In this document: positions 34,422-45,972 of the stretch, one piece after another
Layout: every line of letters starts with the position of its first letter
Position numbering within the stretch: the first letter of the stretch is position 1
DNA from: Dentipellis sp. KUC8613
Taxonomy: Eukaryota; Basidiomycota; Agaricomycetes; Russulales; Hericiaceae
Assembly: GCA_002286715.1 (NCBI GenBank)
Contig: NSJX01000005.1
Coordinates: 95,213 to 159,212 of the forward strand
Direction of reading: 5' to 3'
DNA length: 64,000 nt
The notes under the pieces: generated by a model
Database searches by the model: none
The model's input: the letters and a program-made list of their open reading frames with translations, nothing else
Told to the model about the DNA's origin: nothing
Translations under genes and position numbers: made by a program

Positions 34422-34750
34422 AATCATACCGGGATGGACGACTTCTTTTAGTATTGGCCAGGAGCTTCTTTACGAGTCTTCCTGTAATTATCTCCGTAGA
34501 ATTGGACGGTGGTATCTTGCTCTCGAACATAGGGAATTGTCTGAAACGAAAGTCTTGTCGGATAAGATGAGAAGTGCTGCATCGATCGTGGCGGGGCTAT
34601 GTCTGGCAATAAGTTCCCACGGCATCTTGGTGTCACTTTGCACTGCTGAATGCGTCCGGTCTGCCATAAGTAGCCTCGTGCAGCCCGCTCCTCCTCCCCT
34701 CGTGCTTTCCATACATACTTGCACTTTAGTAGACTCACTTTTCATTCACA
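34422..34750. other. Intergenic; THP3 promoter
   Basis: About 330 bp between two genes on the same strand. No coding sequence is supported. Confidence 0.5.
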
Positions 34751-36623
34751 ATGTCCAGCGAATCGTGGCCACCACCGCTCAAGTATGTCGCTCTTGCTGC
34801 TGACTGTCCGCCGATCTCTGACAATTGCATGTCTCGCAGGGAATGGGTTGCGCGCTGTCTCGGAGAGATGACAGACTCGAATAGAGATGAGGCCCAGGCA
34901 GAACTACGAAAGGTAATAGCTGATGCTTACACCACGAAGACGCTGTGGACTACAGACTGGAATGGTGTACAACTGCAAAGGTGCGTCTTCCTACAGTATT
35001 CTGAAGACCAGCCGTACTAATCTCAGTGCGTGTCACCACCAAGTCTTCTTCCTAAACCCATGCCCACATCGAGCTCACTAAAGCGTAAACTGTGTGTCCA
35101 CCCTTTCATCCGTCAGCCGAGGCATCTCCTGATCATTCGCATCTCGCCCGCAGAAACGAGGGCACGTTCTCGAACAACAAGAAGTCGAAGAAATCGCAGA
35201 TGAACAAGTCCGGCAACCACAACAGCAACAACAGCGGGCTCGATCTGAACGACCGCATCGCCCTGGACCGCCGTGCGGAGCGGTTCAGGCGGGAGCACGA
35301 GATTGAGCAGCAGAAGTCGCGGCGTGCTGGCGGTCAGGCGTCTCTCAAGGCTATTCATCATACTTCTCATCTTCTCAATGGTTCCATGTACTCGCGCTCG
35401 GCATCGCCGCACGTTAACCCTGACGATCCGGAGGCCGACCCGGTGAGTCTACCTGCACGTCCACGCCTGTCAAGGTTATTGCTTAATCGTGGTGCATGCA
35501 GAATGTGCCGAATTGGGATCGCTTTACTATCGTCGGGACGTCACAGGAGATCTTCAAGGATTACCTTCGCTTAACATCAGTGAGCACGCGCGAAGCTACT
35601 ACATCTCCCGTCCACCTTCTCTTTCTGACCCGTGGCAAACAGGAACCAAAACCCGAACAGATCCGGCCTTACCCCGTACTGCAGCAGACGCTGACCGAGC
35701 TGAAGCGGCGGTGGCGCGAAAAAGCAAACTACAACTGGATCTGCAGCCAGTTCAAGAGCCTGCGGCAGGATCTGACCGTGCGTCGTCTGCATGCTCCGGA
35801 GCGGCCCAGCGTGATCCCGGTTCTGCGTTGATGCGCCATACAGGTCCAGCGGATCAAGAACGACTTCACCGTGTCCGTGTACGAGATCCACGCGCGCATG
35901 GCGCTTGAGCACGGCGACATGGTCGAGTACAACTCGTGCCAGGCGAGCCTCAAGATGCTCTACGAGCTCGGCATCCCTGGCAAGGTCGAGGAGTTCACCG
36001 CGTACCGCATCCTCATGCTGCTCCACGGACGCAATCGCAGTGGTTCGTCCGCCCTACCTAACTCCGAACCCCGCGCTTCCCGCCGCTGACGTCTGTCCCC
36101 TGCTCGCACTTGCGGCCGCGTTTTGGGGGTGCAGAATTGAATCTTTACGTAGGTCAGCTAACGCCCAGACAGAAAGAGGACCCCGCGGTGCAGCATGCGC
36201 TGGCGGTGCAGCGCGCGATCGCGATGGCCAACTACCACGCGCTGTTTGAACTGTATCTCAATGCGCCGAACATGGGGGCGTACATCATGGACCACTTCAT
36301 CGACCGCGAACGCATCCGCGCGCTGCTCGTCATGTCAAAAGCGTACGTCCCTTCCCTCCTTGCCCTCCTTTGCCCCTGTTCTCACCCTGTGCGGGTGGCG
36401 CACCAGATACCAGAAGATCTCGCTATCGGTCATCCAGCAGGAGCTCGCATTCGACAACTACGTCCAGGCGCGCGACTTCCTCGTCCTGCACGGGGCGGCG
36501 TTCTTCACGAACCCGAACAGCCGCGACGAGGAGAAGCTGCTGGACTGCCGGGCGGCGGCGGCGCCGCTCGCGCAGGTCTTCGAAGAGAAGTACCGCAAGG
36601 TGCAGATCAAGGGTGCGGTATGA
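34751..36623 (+). CDS. THP3: Thp3/LENG8-like SAC3/GANP-family protein
   Basis: The family links transcription elongation, mRNA processing and COP9/PCI-type scaffolds; yeast Thp3 pairs with Csn12. The first exon encodes MSSESWPPPLK, followed by EWVARCLGEM and VIADAYTTKTLWTTDW. A Lys/Asn/Ser-rich basic linker follows. The core begins DRRAERFRREHE and NWDRFTIVGTSQEIFKDYLRLT. It continues EQIRPYPVLQQTL, FTVSVYEIHARMALEHGD, YNSCQASLKMLYELG, EFTAYRILMLLHGRN and AIAMANYHALFELYLNAP. The C-terminal winged-helix-like part is LAFDNYVQARDFLVLHGA, ending KVQIKGAV. About eight exons. SAC3-family diagnostic blocks are complete. Confidence 0.85.
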
Positions 36624-36895
36624 GTTATTTTGTTGCATTGCCATGACTCGGCTTCATTGTATTGTTATGCATCATATTTTCCTATTCATGCGTTGCTTGA
36701 TATAACTGTATGTCTGTCGTGCAAGTGATGATGGTATGACACCGGGCGGATCTGTGAATGAGTTGCAGCCGCCACTGCGGATGGCATATGTATCGGCCAA
36801 CTCGGACCATATGGCCATACTGTGTTTATTGTCTGTACAGGGCACGGGTGTAGGTATGCGAGATATCAGCCATTCTCACCACACACTCTGCATTC

Positions 36896-37982
36896 TCATT
36901 CATCCGCCGTGCGCGTCGCCTGCAGTGTATGCTTCCACACCGCGACCCGCTTCTCCGGCGACCCATAGTACCGCTTCGTGCCCAAATCGCGGCCCTGGCT
37001 GTCAATCCGGTACGCACCAACGACGCTGCCGGAGCCCAGCGTGGGGACACTGCGGTACAGCCCGCTCCAGAGGTACTCGCCGCACTCGTCCTGGGAGACG
37101 GTGACGGGCGTGAGGAGCGGGAGGATGAGGTCGATGGCGTGCAGGACGGGCGAGTCGGACGCTTTGAGCAGGTTCGTGCGCACTGCGCCCGGAGACGCGT
37201 GCGAGAACACGATGCCGGGGTTGCGCAGGGCGAATTCCTGGGGAAGGACATGGGAGGTCAACAGTGGAGAACACGGCGACGTCGAGCAAGACGTACCTCG
37301 ACCATGAGATCATTATTCGTCGCCGCCCGATCGAAGCTGCCTCCGTCACCCGCGGAATAGACAGACATGACCTTCGCGTCCTCGTTCGCGTCTCTGGCGA
37401 AGCGTAACGAAGGGAGAAGCTCGTGGATGAACGACCAGCGACTGTAGTAGTGCAATGCCGCCGTCCTGTCGAGGCCCTCTTCCGTCTGGACGCTGGAAGC
37501 TCCCAGCACGCCTGCGGTGACGACCAGGTAGTTGACCTTCGGGTGCTTCGTTACTATATCCGCGGCGGAGCGCTTGACGTTGGATATGAGCGAGATATCG
37601 CAGGGCACAAACTCATACGAGCCAGTACTAGAAAGGAAGCGTCAGAAACAAGATAAGCATGAACAACAGAAGCCACTCACCTCGTCCCATTTCCGTACGC
37701 CTTCATCTTCGCAATGACGCCCTCCGCAGCCTGGCGATTCCGGCCTACGAGCACGATATGCGCGTTGCCCTTAGTATGCCGGTTAAATGCCTCCGCCATG
37801 CCCTGGCCGATGCCAGACGTCCCTCCCACGAAGACAGCGACAGGCTTCGCGTATTTCGGCGCAGACGCAGCGTTCTGCGCGGCGAGCTCTGCGGTGTTGG
37901 TCCTCGGCGCGAAGGTCAACGCCAGACCGACGAGACATGTCGAGGCGAGGACGACCGCGACGCGTCGACGAGTCCAAACCAT
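36896..37982 (-). CDS. Membrane-anchored short-chain dehydrogenase (SDR) lacking a visible YxxxK
   Basis: An N-terminal hydrophobic anchor (VAVVLASTCLVGLALTF, residues 8-24) precedes a Rossmann fold. The NAD(P) motif is GGTSGIGQG, followed by IVLVGRNRQAAE, DISLISNVKR, YLVVTAGVL and HYYSRWSFIHELLPSL. After VMSVYSAGDGGSFD the protein goes straight to AATNNDLMVEEFALRNPG. The region that should carry Tyr-x3-Lys seems about 12-18 residues short. Two introns are clear (about 37611-37676 and 37262-37316). It ends QATRTADE at 36896-36898. It could be a pseudoenzyme or a subfamily with altered catalysis, or the segment may have been lost recently. SDR membership is firm; activity is doubtful. Confidence 0.8.
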
Positions 37983-38247
37983 GTTGGCTGTTGGAGGTGT
38001 GGAAGTGTGTTGTCCATTTCGACGCTAGCGCTGGTACTCATTCAAGTCGGTTGGTTGCCGTCCGTGCTCTTCGGTCCTCACCCAGTGCAGATGGATGACG
38101 TAATCGGGTAAGCGCTGAAAACATTGATCGAGGAGCAAGTCACCAAAGAGTGATCTCGACGTGGCCACTGCGCTGACGAAGCCAGAAAGCCATACAGTCC
38201 TGTAATTCCATTCGTTTGCACCTGCCAGCACCCCTGAACTGCGAAAC

Positions 38248-39859
38248 ATGTCTATGCTCACCTGCTATCCCTACTACTGGTCATCCGAAGAGGAGGACAT
38301 GTACGCTGAGCTCCTCGACTCGGAACACAAGCGGCTTGGGATGGACTCTTCGCCCAAGCCTGTCCGGAGAACGCATGACAGCGATGGTGCGCCCATAGAC
38401 CCGAAAAGATACGCCTACTCAGTTCGGCGTCCGGAATCCGAAGGCCAAGATGGCGCACTACAGCCGCTGCTCCAGAACCGGATTCCTATAGAGATATTCT
38501 ATGAGGTAACTGTTCGCTGAGTGCCTCCTTGGAGACTGACTCTTACGCCCTTTGTTAGATTCTCGTTCATCTACACCCGCGCGACCTCCTCGCATTGCGC
38601 AAGAGCAGCAATCACTTCCGGTGCTATACTGACCCATGCAGACGCTCCTGGATCTGGGCACGCGCTCGCGCGAATGCGCCAGTGCCCATCCCGGACCCTC
38701 CCTGCGTATCGGTCGGCAAAGACATGTGGAATGAGGAGGCGTATGCTTCATTTCTGTTCACGACCGAGAACGGATGTAACGTGAGTTGCTGTTCGTACCG
38801 CGACGCGTGCGTCGTTGACGGCAGGCATTAGATGTGCGGCAAGTTCACAAACCGCTTGCCCATATCCTTCGCTGCCCGAATATACATCTGCGATAGCGTA
38901 CGTCCAATCTATCCCCTGCTGTTCACATGTGCCGACTTTCTGGTCCAGGAGATCTGTTTCAACACATTCATCGAGTACGTCCACGCCTAGCCCCAGCCCC
39001 AGCCCCAGTCAACCGTCGTCAACTCACTACCCACCTCCTCAGCGACGTCACAGACACCCCCGAGGAACTCATCCCCCCCGAAAAATGGATGTTAATGCAG
39101 TCCTGGATGCCGACCCTCGAGCCCGAGCTCCACCCGCCCACCTTCGGCTACGAAGTCGGCACGCCCCTCTACTCGCGCCGCGGCCTCGAGTGCAGCGTCG
39201 GCGAGTGGGAGCGCTCCGAGCGGCGCAGCAAGGGCGCGCCGGGGGACGGCTGGGTGCCGTTCTCGTGCGACGCGCCGCGGACGTTGCCCAAGCTTCTCTC
39301 TGTGAGCGTCGATGTTGTCCCGCGTTATTGCATCCTTATTGAACCGAAGCTGCCCTTGCTGGCTACAGGTCTACAGCATTCGCGAAGAGCTGTTGCCGCA
39401 TATGATGAAGGTAGCCGCAAACTCATGAGATGTAGCGCTCCCCGCCTAACGAAACTTTACCAACCATAGGTTTCTTCGGCACTACAAGCCTGGGGCCCGC
39501 GTTTCGTGCGACACGAGGAAGAGATCAAAGAATATAATAATGGACTGTAAGTCTGCGTCGTACGCCACCACCACTCCCAGCGACCTGACCTTGAAACAGA
39601 GCTGCGCAGCTGAGCTGGGAAGTAAGCGTTCCGCCGTCGATCCTGCTCCAGTCGCAGATATACCAGGACCACATCCGCTGGGCCTCCACGAGTGGTCGGC
39701 GGATGTCCTACGTCGGTTCGTGTCCTTGTGCTTCCTCTGTAGGATTTCCGCTCAACGTTTGGCGTAGAGTGGACGCAGATCCGAGATGCGGTCCGAGTCG
39801 AGATAGTGGAGATGGCGGCCAGAGTGGCCTCGGGGTTTTTTGAGGGGGCATTCGAGTGA
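38248..39859 (+). CDS. F-box protein (multi-exon)
   Basis: It starts MSMLTCYPYYW with an acidic leader. The F-box follows, NRIPIEIFYEILVHLHPRDLLALRKSSNHFR, read across the first intron (the motif is split after FYE). Downstream blocks include WIWARARANAPVPIPDPP, a short Cys-containing MCGKFTNRLPISFAARIY, then PPEKWMLMQSWMP and RHEEEIKEYNNG. The last intron (39716-39767) joins MSYV to EWTQIRDAVRVEIVEM and the stop at 39857-39859. This type of mid-size F-box protein with a CG-K motif is common in Agaricomycetes; the target is unknown. One intron carries three tandem CCAGCC units near 38990-39005. Internal joins between 38760 and 39050 are less certain. Confidence 0.75.
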
Positions 39860-40318
39860 TCGAGTTGAGCCCTCTCCTTGTACAGTATATGTAGCCCTCA
39901 AGCTGTAGAATGTCCGCGTCCACCTAGATGGATTTGTATGTAGCCAGTCAGGCGCATCGACGCCTGCAACGTGTATCTTATATCTCTGGCTCTTGTAACG
40001 ATGTCAATGCTATCATGTTTTTGGGTAGTAGATAGAAGTGATGCGCAGCATCACGAGTATGTGAGGATGATGGGAGCAGCAAGTGGCAAGTGACGATACA
40101 TAACTAGCCAAAGCAGACAGTCAGCAATACATCCAAGACAATCCAAGGGACGGAACGCACCAGAACTCCAAGAACGCAAAGCAATTAGTGAGGGTATAGG
40201 ATATCCGGGATACAGAAAATGTACACATATAAAGATAAAGATCCACAGTCAAATCCGGCGCACAGATGCAGGAAACTCAAGAAATAAGGATAGTAATACA
40301 AGAGATGTCCGAGAGATG
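39860..40318. other. Convergent 3' flanks; no gene seen
   Basis: 460 bp between the 3' ends of the F-box and Zn2Cys6 genes. AT-richer than its surroundings; nothing coding is recognised. Confidence 0.5.
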
Positions 40319-43300
40319 TCAGGGCAAAGACCTTCCGAAGGACGGCACATAGCCTACGGTAGCTTGAGCAGAAAGGCAGGCGCGCCTCACTTCTTCCGCC
40401 AGGGGGTTATATCGCGCGCGTTGTTCTGTGGGTGTGCATGATTTCCGGATGAGCGCCGAAGTCAAAAGGGTCGAGAACAGACAAACGTGCATACCCGCGC
40501 AGGGCCAGACTGATGCGAGGAACTCGATGGGTTCCAAGAACGCTTGGCTCACATCAAGGGCCACCGTCAGCGAGTTGTCGAGCTTCCACAGCGCAAGCGC
40601 CCTGGGCCGGCCGTGTACGTGAGCCTTCACATATATATCCACATCCGCGACACTGACCTGGCCACTTGCCCCATGAACCACCACACGAACCACGGCCGCT
40701 GCGCGAGGTCGTGCTTCATGTTGCCCGTCACGGCATGCATGCCCTGCATGACTGCCTTCGCGCGCTGTTCCTGGTCGTACACTGGAGGAAGGGGCCGCGC
40801 CGCATGTCAGTACGGGTGCAATGCGCGAAATGTGATCGGGGGCCACTGACACCACTCGGACGCCTTGTCGCGGCTGAGGCCCGTCAACCTGCTCACCAAA
40901 GCGGCATGAGTAAGAGCAGCCGGGGATAGACAGGGACGTACACATGCGGAATGAATCGCTGGAACTCATACGAGATGCACATCCGGGTGCTGTTGACGAG
41001 ATGCGCGCTATCAGTGCTGGCCCTTCGGGGCCGACGGTCGGCAGCAAGGCAAGGTACGCAGGGGGACTCACTTGAATAAATACTCGCGGCCCACGAACAT
41101 GAACGCGCGCTCGACCCCGCAGGTGTGTCTGTTCAGCGCTTTCTCAATCTCCTCAGTTTCGAGCCACGCCCTCATCGCGAACTCTGAATTTTCAGTGTCA
41201 TTCATCGTGCTATCCTGGCGCAAGCGGTAACAAGTGTGCCAGAGCATCATCGCGCGGAGGTAGAGCGCCCACACCGTTTTCTTGCCAAAGCCGGTGTTCG
41301 AGTACGACTGCGGGAGCAGCGTCTCGCCCGGGAAGAGAAGAGCAAACTGCCGGCATGCGATGGCATCAGCGCCTCAATTCCGTGGAAGCTCGCCATAATG
41401 GGACGTACGTTCGAGGGGTGTGTCACGAAGTAATCCATGGTCCGCGTCCCAACGGCGGTGGTAAAGGAGCTGATCCCGGCGGCGAGCATCATGGCGCTCC
41501 ATGCAAGCCTTCGACACTCTTCCTTCCTTACTTCACCCTCGGTCCACTCCCAGTTCCAGGCGGGCGTCGCAATCCAAAAGGGGGTGGCAGAATGGGCCTC
41601 GGGCCAATTCTGTCCTAGGAACATTGATTCACACGAACAGAGCCTCGGCCGACTACTATCACCTGGCACGAACAGTGATGGCATACTGGGCTCTATCCCA
41701 AGGGGTATTGAAGCAGGCATCGCATCGCCCTCATGTGAGCTTGAAGCATATATGTTCGACTCCAGTGCCGTCTGGTAAGGTTTATTCGACAATGTCGCCA
41801 TCGTGCGAGGGCTGTAGGCGGATGCCTGGGGATTGGCTTCGTCCAGAGTGGTCAAACACAAGGTGCGGATGATAGCGTCACAAAGGGCCATCGATGAAAA
41901 GACCCTTGAGTTATGATGTTGAGGGTGGGCGCAAATTTCGAAGAAAGCGAGCATCTGGCAGAAATTTTGAGCAATGAAACGGAATAATGAGCGGCTTGCC
42001 ATCTAGCTCACCCAGGCTGCTTCAGCTAATTCTTCGTCGATGCTTCTGGCGGCCAGACTGGCATCAAGGGCGCCCTGTGCCTCGTCTCTCAGCATCAGGG
42101 CGAGTCTGCGGCCTTCATCCCCCCTCCCAAGCTGCGAGCTCTGCAAGTAAGTCCCGATCATAAGCGCCGACAGAACCAGGCTTGGCTGCATGCGGCTTCT
42201 CTTGACAGGGTCCAGGAATTTGTTGAAGAAGCGAGGAACGTTGAAGAACGAGAACCAGTAATTGGTGGTCTTGAACAGGAAACGCAGATCGTGGACGATT
42301 CTCCCCATACTATAGTCCCGCTGTGCTTGCGTCAAAGCCGGTACGAATGCATGGGAGGTGCGATCTGCCGATGAATACAGGTATAACAGGTGATCCCACC
42401 ATATCTTCCGCGAGAATTGTACAGAAGGCTCAGCGCCCAGGTTGAAGACGCTCTCCTCTTCTTCTGCCTCATCGGTGGACTTGATGTGAGCAGAAGAGAC
42501 GAGACCGGGTGCAGCAAAGGCATCGACGTAAGGAGTGATTGGAGTAAATCCGATGGTATGATCATACGAAAGCTGCGAAGTAAAGGGGAGATTAGAACTA
42601 TAGACCACGAAATGGGCGTGCAGTCAGCAATTGACATACCATGTGTGAATCTGATGCAATGGATGCTAGCAGCCCTTCGTCGTATACCGACGTGGATGTG
42701 AAGCGAACATTGCTCCCCGGTGGTCCCAAGCCACTTGGCAGAATATCGTTCGGAGGTATGGGAACCTTCCGCCTGACAGGGAAAGGATTGGGCATGATAC
42801 CTATCGGTGAGAAAGGCGCCGCCGAGTCAGGGATGAGCGGAGGCCGTCCATCAGCCTCCGACGTTGTAGCCTGGGTGGGCACAACGTGGTCCGCATTTGC
42901 AGTAGAGCCTGTCCTGCGACGCTTCCGTCTGACCGGAACGCCCTCTTCCTCCTTGCGCTTCGTCGTGCGCGTGCGGGCACCCTGCACTTTGTCCGGTCCA
43001 CGTCGCTTCGGAGCAGAGTCATAGTTGCAGTCATTCTCTCCTCTCTGTCCACAGTTGTGGCAGACGGGCCGCGCACCGTCACATCGAATCTTGCGGCTTC
43101 GACTGCAGTTATACATGTTAGCACATGTTAGCTACTCGAGATGAATATCACGACGCACCACTGCAAGCAAGCAACATAAACCCGCGTCCTCGGTTTGCCC
43201 TGCGTAGTCGGCGGCTGATCAGGCGCAAGTGCAATGTGCGTCTTCTCCTTCCGAGGTCTGCGGGCTGTTTTGTCAGTCGCGTCCGGCGGCGGCGACGGTG

Positions 43301-43712
43301 CGCGGCGGGTCTCGACTGGAGAGGACACAGAATGTCCGGATGACGAAGCGTCGGCATTGCTCGGGGAGGATGAGGAGAATGGGCCAGGTGCAGGCAGCGG
43401 AGGGCCTGCATGGGACTCCATTAAAGTGCTGCTGAGCGCAGGCTGGGGCCGGTGACTGAACGCATCCTCGTAAAACTGCAGGTCAAGATGCGAACTCCCC
43501 TGCGCATTCGCACTCGAATTCTCGCTCTGCATCTTGGGCCTCGCCGGGGTATTGAGCGCGTGTCTGGCGTTCCAGTCGAAGTCCGGAGGAACGATGTAGT
43601 ACAGCGGACAATGAGCAGGGGAGTCACCAAGGATGAGATTCTGCGAAAGACCGCGCGGTCTGTGGGTTTCTTGTGGAAATGCAGGGGAAGGGATGTTCTC
43701 CGGCATGTACAT
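40319..43712 (-). CDS. Zn2Cys6 fungal transcription factor
   Basis: The first ATG in the continuous frame is at 43712 (MYMPENIPSPAF). A Ser/Pro-rich region of about 150 residues with a basic RRPRKEKTH patch precedes the zinc cluster. The cluster is assembled across an intron (donor GTGCGT, acceptor CTGCAG): ACLQCRSRKIRCDG, then RPVCHNCGQRG and a last Cys in NDCNYD. All six Cys are present. A basic RTTKRKEEE linker follows. The C-terminal regulatory region includes IWWDHLLYLYSSADRTSH, HDLRFLFKTTNYWFSFFN, a middle-homology-like block with WSAMMLAAGISSFTTAVG, and ALYLRAMMLWHTCYRLR. It ends VGYVPSFGRSLP at 40319-40321. Target genes are unknown. Several exons are long; a few internal junctions (40850-41070, 42600-42650) were not fixed. 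Confidence 0.82.
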
Positions 43713-44354
43713 GCCTGATGTCAGAGCCCGGCGGCGTTGCAAGTCGCTAGAGCCGGTGAGAGGAGAACATGAGTGGAGAGGACTTGTACCGAGGACGTAG
43801 GCCGTTCGCAGAGTGATAAGCCAGCGTTCCTGCTGCGGCCCTCAGTTGCGGGGCAAGCTTCCTGACAGTGAGAGTCGAAGTCGAACCCAATGTGATTCAG
43901 CGTGATTGTCGCCCAAGCGTGTAATAAACGGCAAGTCGGCCGCATGCACCACAGATTACAAAATACCATCCCCCATCATCTCCCTCGGTATCTTTACAAC
44001 AAACGGTCGATTACTGTACACGTATACGACGATGCCAAATCCTAAATGTGCCTTCCACAGAATTCGCCATACAAATACCTCCACTCCACACCGCGATCCC
44101 AACACCGCTCAACACCGCTCGAAAGTCAAAATAAAATGGGCGCAGGCTCGGTTGGACGTGAGGCTGCGGCTCGACACATGTGTGAGGGTGACACCGAGCG
44201 GCCCATGGGGAAATGAAAAGCGGTGGCCGTGACAGCGTTGAATGTCGGACACCCTGTAAATATGTTTTGACGGCTGCAGGCATAACGCCGGCGCCGATCT
44301 CTGCTTTACCCTGATACTGGTTGGCACGCACACGCGAAGAAACTCCACCCAGGA
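43713..44354. other. Upstream of the Zn2Cys6 gene and 3' flank of SEN2; no gene seen
   Basis: About 640 bp. A TTG-initiated extension of the zinc-cluster frame exists but lacks an ATG. The direct repeat AACACCGCTC AACACCGCTC lies at about 44100-44119. Nothing else noticed. Confidence 0.45.
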
Positions 44355-45770
44355 TCAGTCCCGCATGCGCGCCGGTATGAAACGGCGTACAGTGACTTCG
44401 CGTACGGAGTAATGGGCGAAACACGCAGGGGATCCCAAGAGCTCAGCGCTGACCCTCGACCGCGCCGGGATTGTAACATAGGATAGGATAAGTGTCTAGT
44501 GGCCGGTTGAGTAAAAAAGCCCTGAGTTTGATGTCAAACACGCACCTTTTGGACCTGCGAGTTAACACGATTGATCGTACTCAGCCACTGCCATGTAAAC
44601 GGAGATACATTTTGCAGCCTGAACGGCGATGTCTTCTCATCCTCCGAATCCTCATAGACTGGGATAACGACCATTGCAAATCTGACTCGGAGATGAGCAA
44701 AAGCGTGTGTAGACGAAGTCCTAGTGACGTACTCAGCATGTTGGAAAACGGGGCCTCGTTTGTATAGCAGATAGTCGACACAGAACTTGATTCCACTCTT
44801 GACAACCCAGCCGAGAGATCGATAGTGGTGTATGAAGAAGTAGTGTATGAGAAACGGGTTATCAGCCCGGAGACCATGGGGATCTGCTGAAATAGGCGAT
44901 AGCGGGGGAGGCAGGTGGGCACCTTGGAAGGATCGCCACATGTCATGCAGTGTCATAGGTTCCATCTGTATGCAACGTTGAAGCCTCGATGCATAGATGT
45001 GAGAAGGGGGCATACCGTTTTAGGATCCAACACCGTCAGACAGTCGAGTGCCCAGGCGAGAAAAAAGGCTTCCGGAAGGGTGAGCTGCAAGTGCTCGAGA
45101 TCTTCTAATGGCTCCGGGTCAAGATCCTCCTCCTGCACAGGCGCCTCCGGTGCGGGTTCGGTCGCGGTTGCCGGAGAGGGGGATGGCTTCCACGTCGCTG
45201 CGGATGGGATTGACGCCTTCATTTCCTCCGTTGAGATAATACGGCCCTCTGCAAAGGCAGCCTCCGCTTCGGCGGCCGCGGCGGCAATGGCCTTTGCCCT
45301 GTCGATTTTGAACTGTTTGCGCTCTGCTCTGCGCTTGGCTGTAATCTCTTCGGATGTGGCTAATAAACAATCGGTCAGAATCTTGGGTCCAACGAGACAT
45401 TGAGTAAAAAAAAATCCAACGCACTCTTCCCAGCCGTTTTACGGGCGTTTATTTGTCGGGCGAGCCAACTGGGTTCACTTCGGGAGAGGTTTCCCTTGCC
45501 GAAGAAACCTCGACGCCATAGAATCATCGAGTCCTTGGAATTTGTTATCCACACGGAGCGCGTGGTGGGATCGAAGATTCCCTCGCAGCGGGGATTAACT
45601 AGTCGTGACCCAGAGAATCCAAAGAGTCCTAAAGCCGAGGATACTACCTTGCTTTCTGGGGTAGAGAATATTAATGGAAGTGGGTTGCCATAGATCTTGT
45701 TATTATCGTTGCGTCTGGCCCCTCCTTTCCTGTTCCCACCGGACTTTTGTGCAGGTCTTATCGAAGACAT
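44355..45770 (-). CDS. SEN2: tRNA-splicing endonuclease catalytic subunit Sen2
   Basis: Sen2 cuts the 5' splice site of intron-containing pre-tRNAs. It starts MSSIRPAQKSGG. The N-terminal part reads YGNPLPLIF and RSVWITNSKDSMILWRRGFFGKG, both typical. An Ala/Glu-rich charged helix region follows (ITAKRRAERKQFKIDRAKA). The endonuclease fold shows LTLPEAFFLAWALDCL, HHYRSLGWVVKSGIKFCVDYLLY and KRGPVFQHAEFA, with the catalytic Tyr and His. The last exon, found by splicing the donor at QVQK|GTGCGT to an acceptor near 44490, gives TLILSYVTIP. The catalytic Lys is in VQKTLIL. It ends RFIPARMRD at 44355-44357. All three catalytic residues are present. Confidence 0.9.
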
Positions 45771-45972
45771 GATATCCTGTAATGCGGTGGTCGACGAAAG
45801 GACCTGTGTGGTGTAGTCGAGTGACTCGGTCTTATTATGGTGAAGAGCGCTGGAAATTATGGCGTTGCCAAACAGCGCGTCAACACCGCGCCCACACGTG
45901 AGACGGGGTGGCGGCGCCTACAGTTTCTGTATACCCCCATCCCATTCCATTTCTTTCCTTTTACCGCGGGCA
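45771..45972. promoter_or_regulatory. Compact divergent promoter of SEN2 and dynein intermediate chain
   Basis: 202 bp between two ATGs on opposite strands. No TATA box is evident. The dynein side has a pyrimidine-rich stretch (45935-45963) before the start. Confidence 0.5.
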
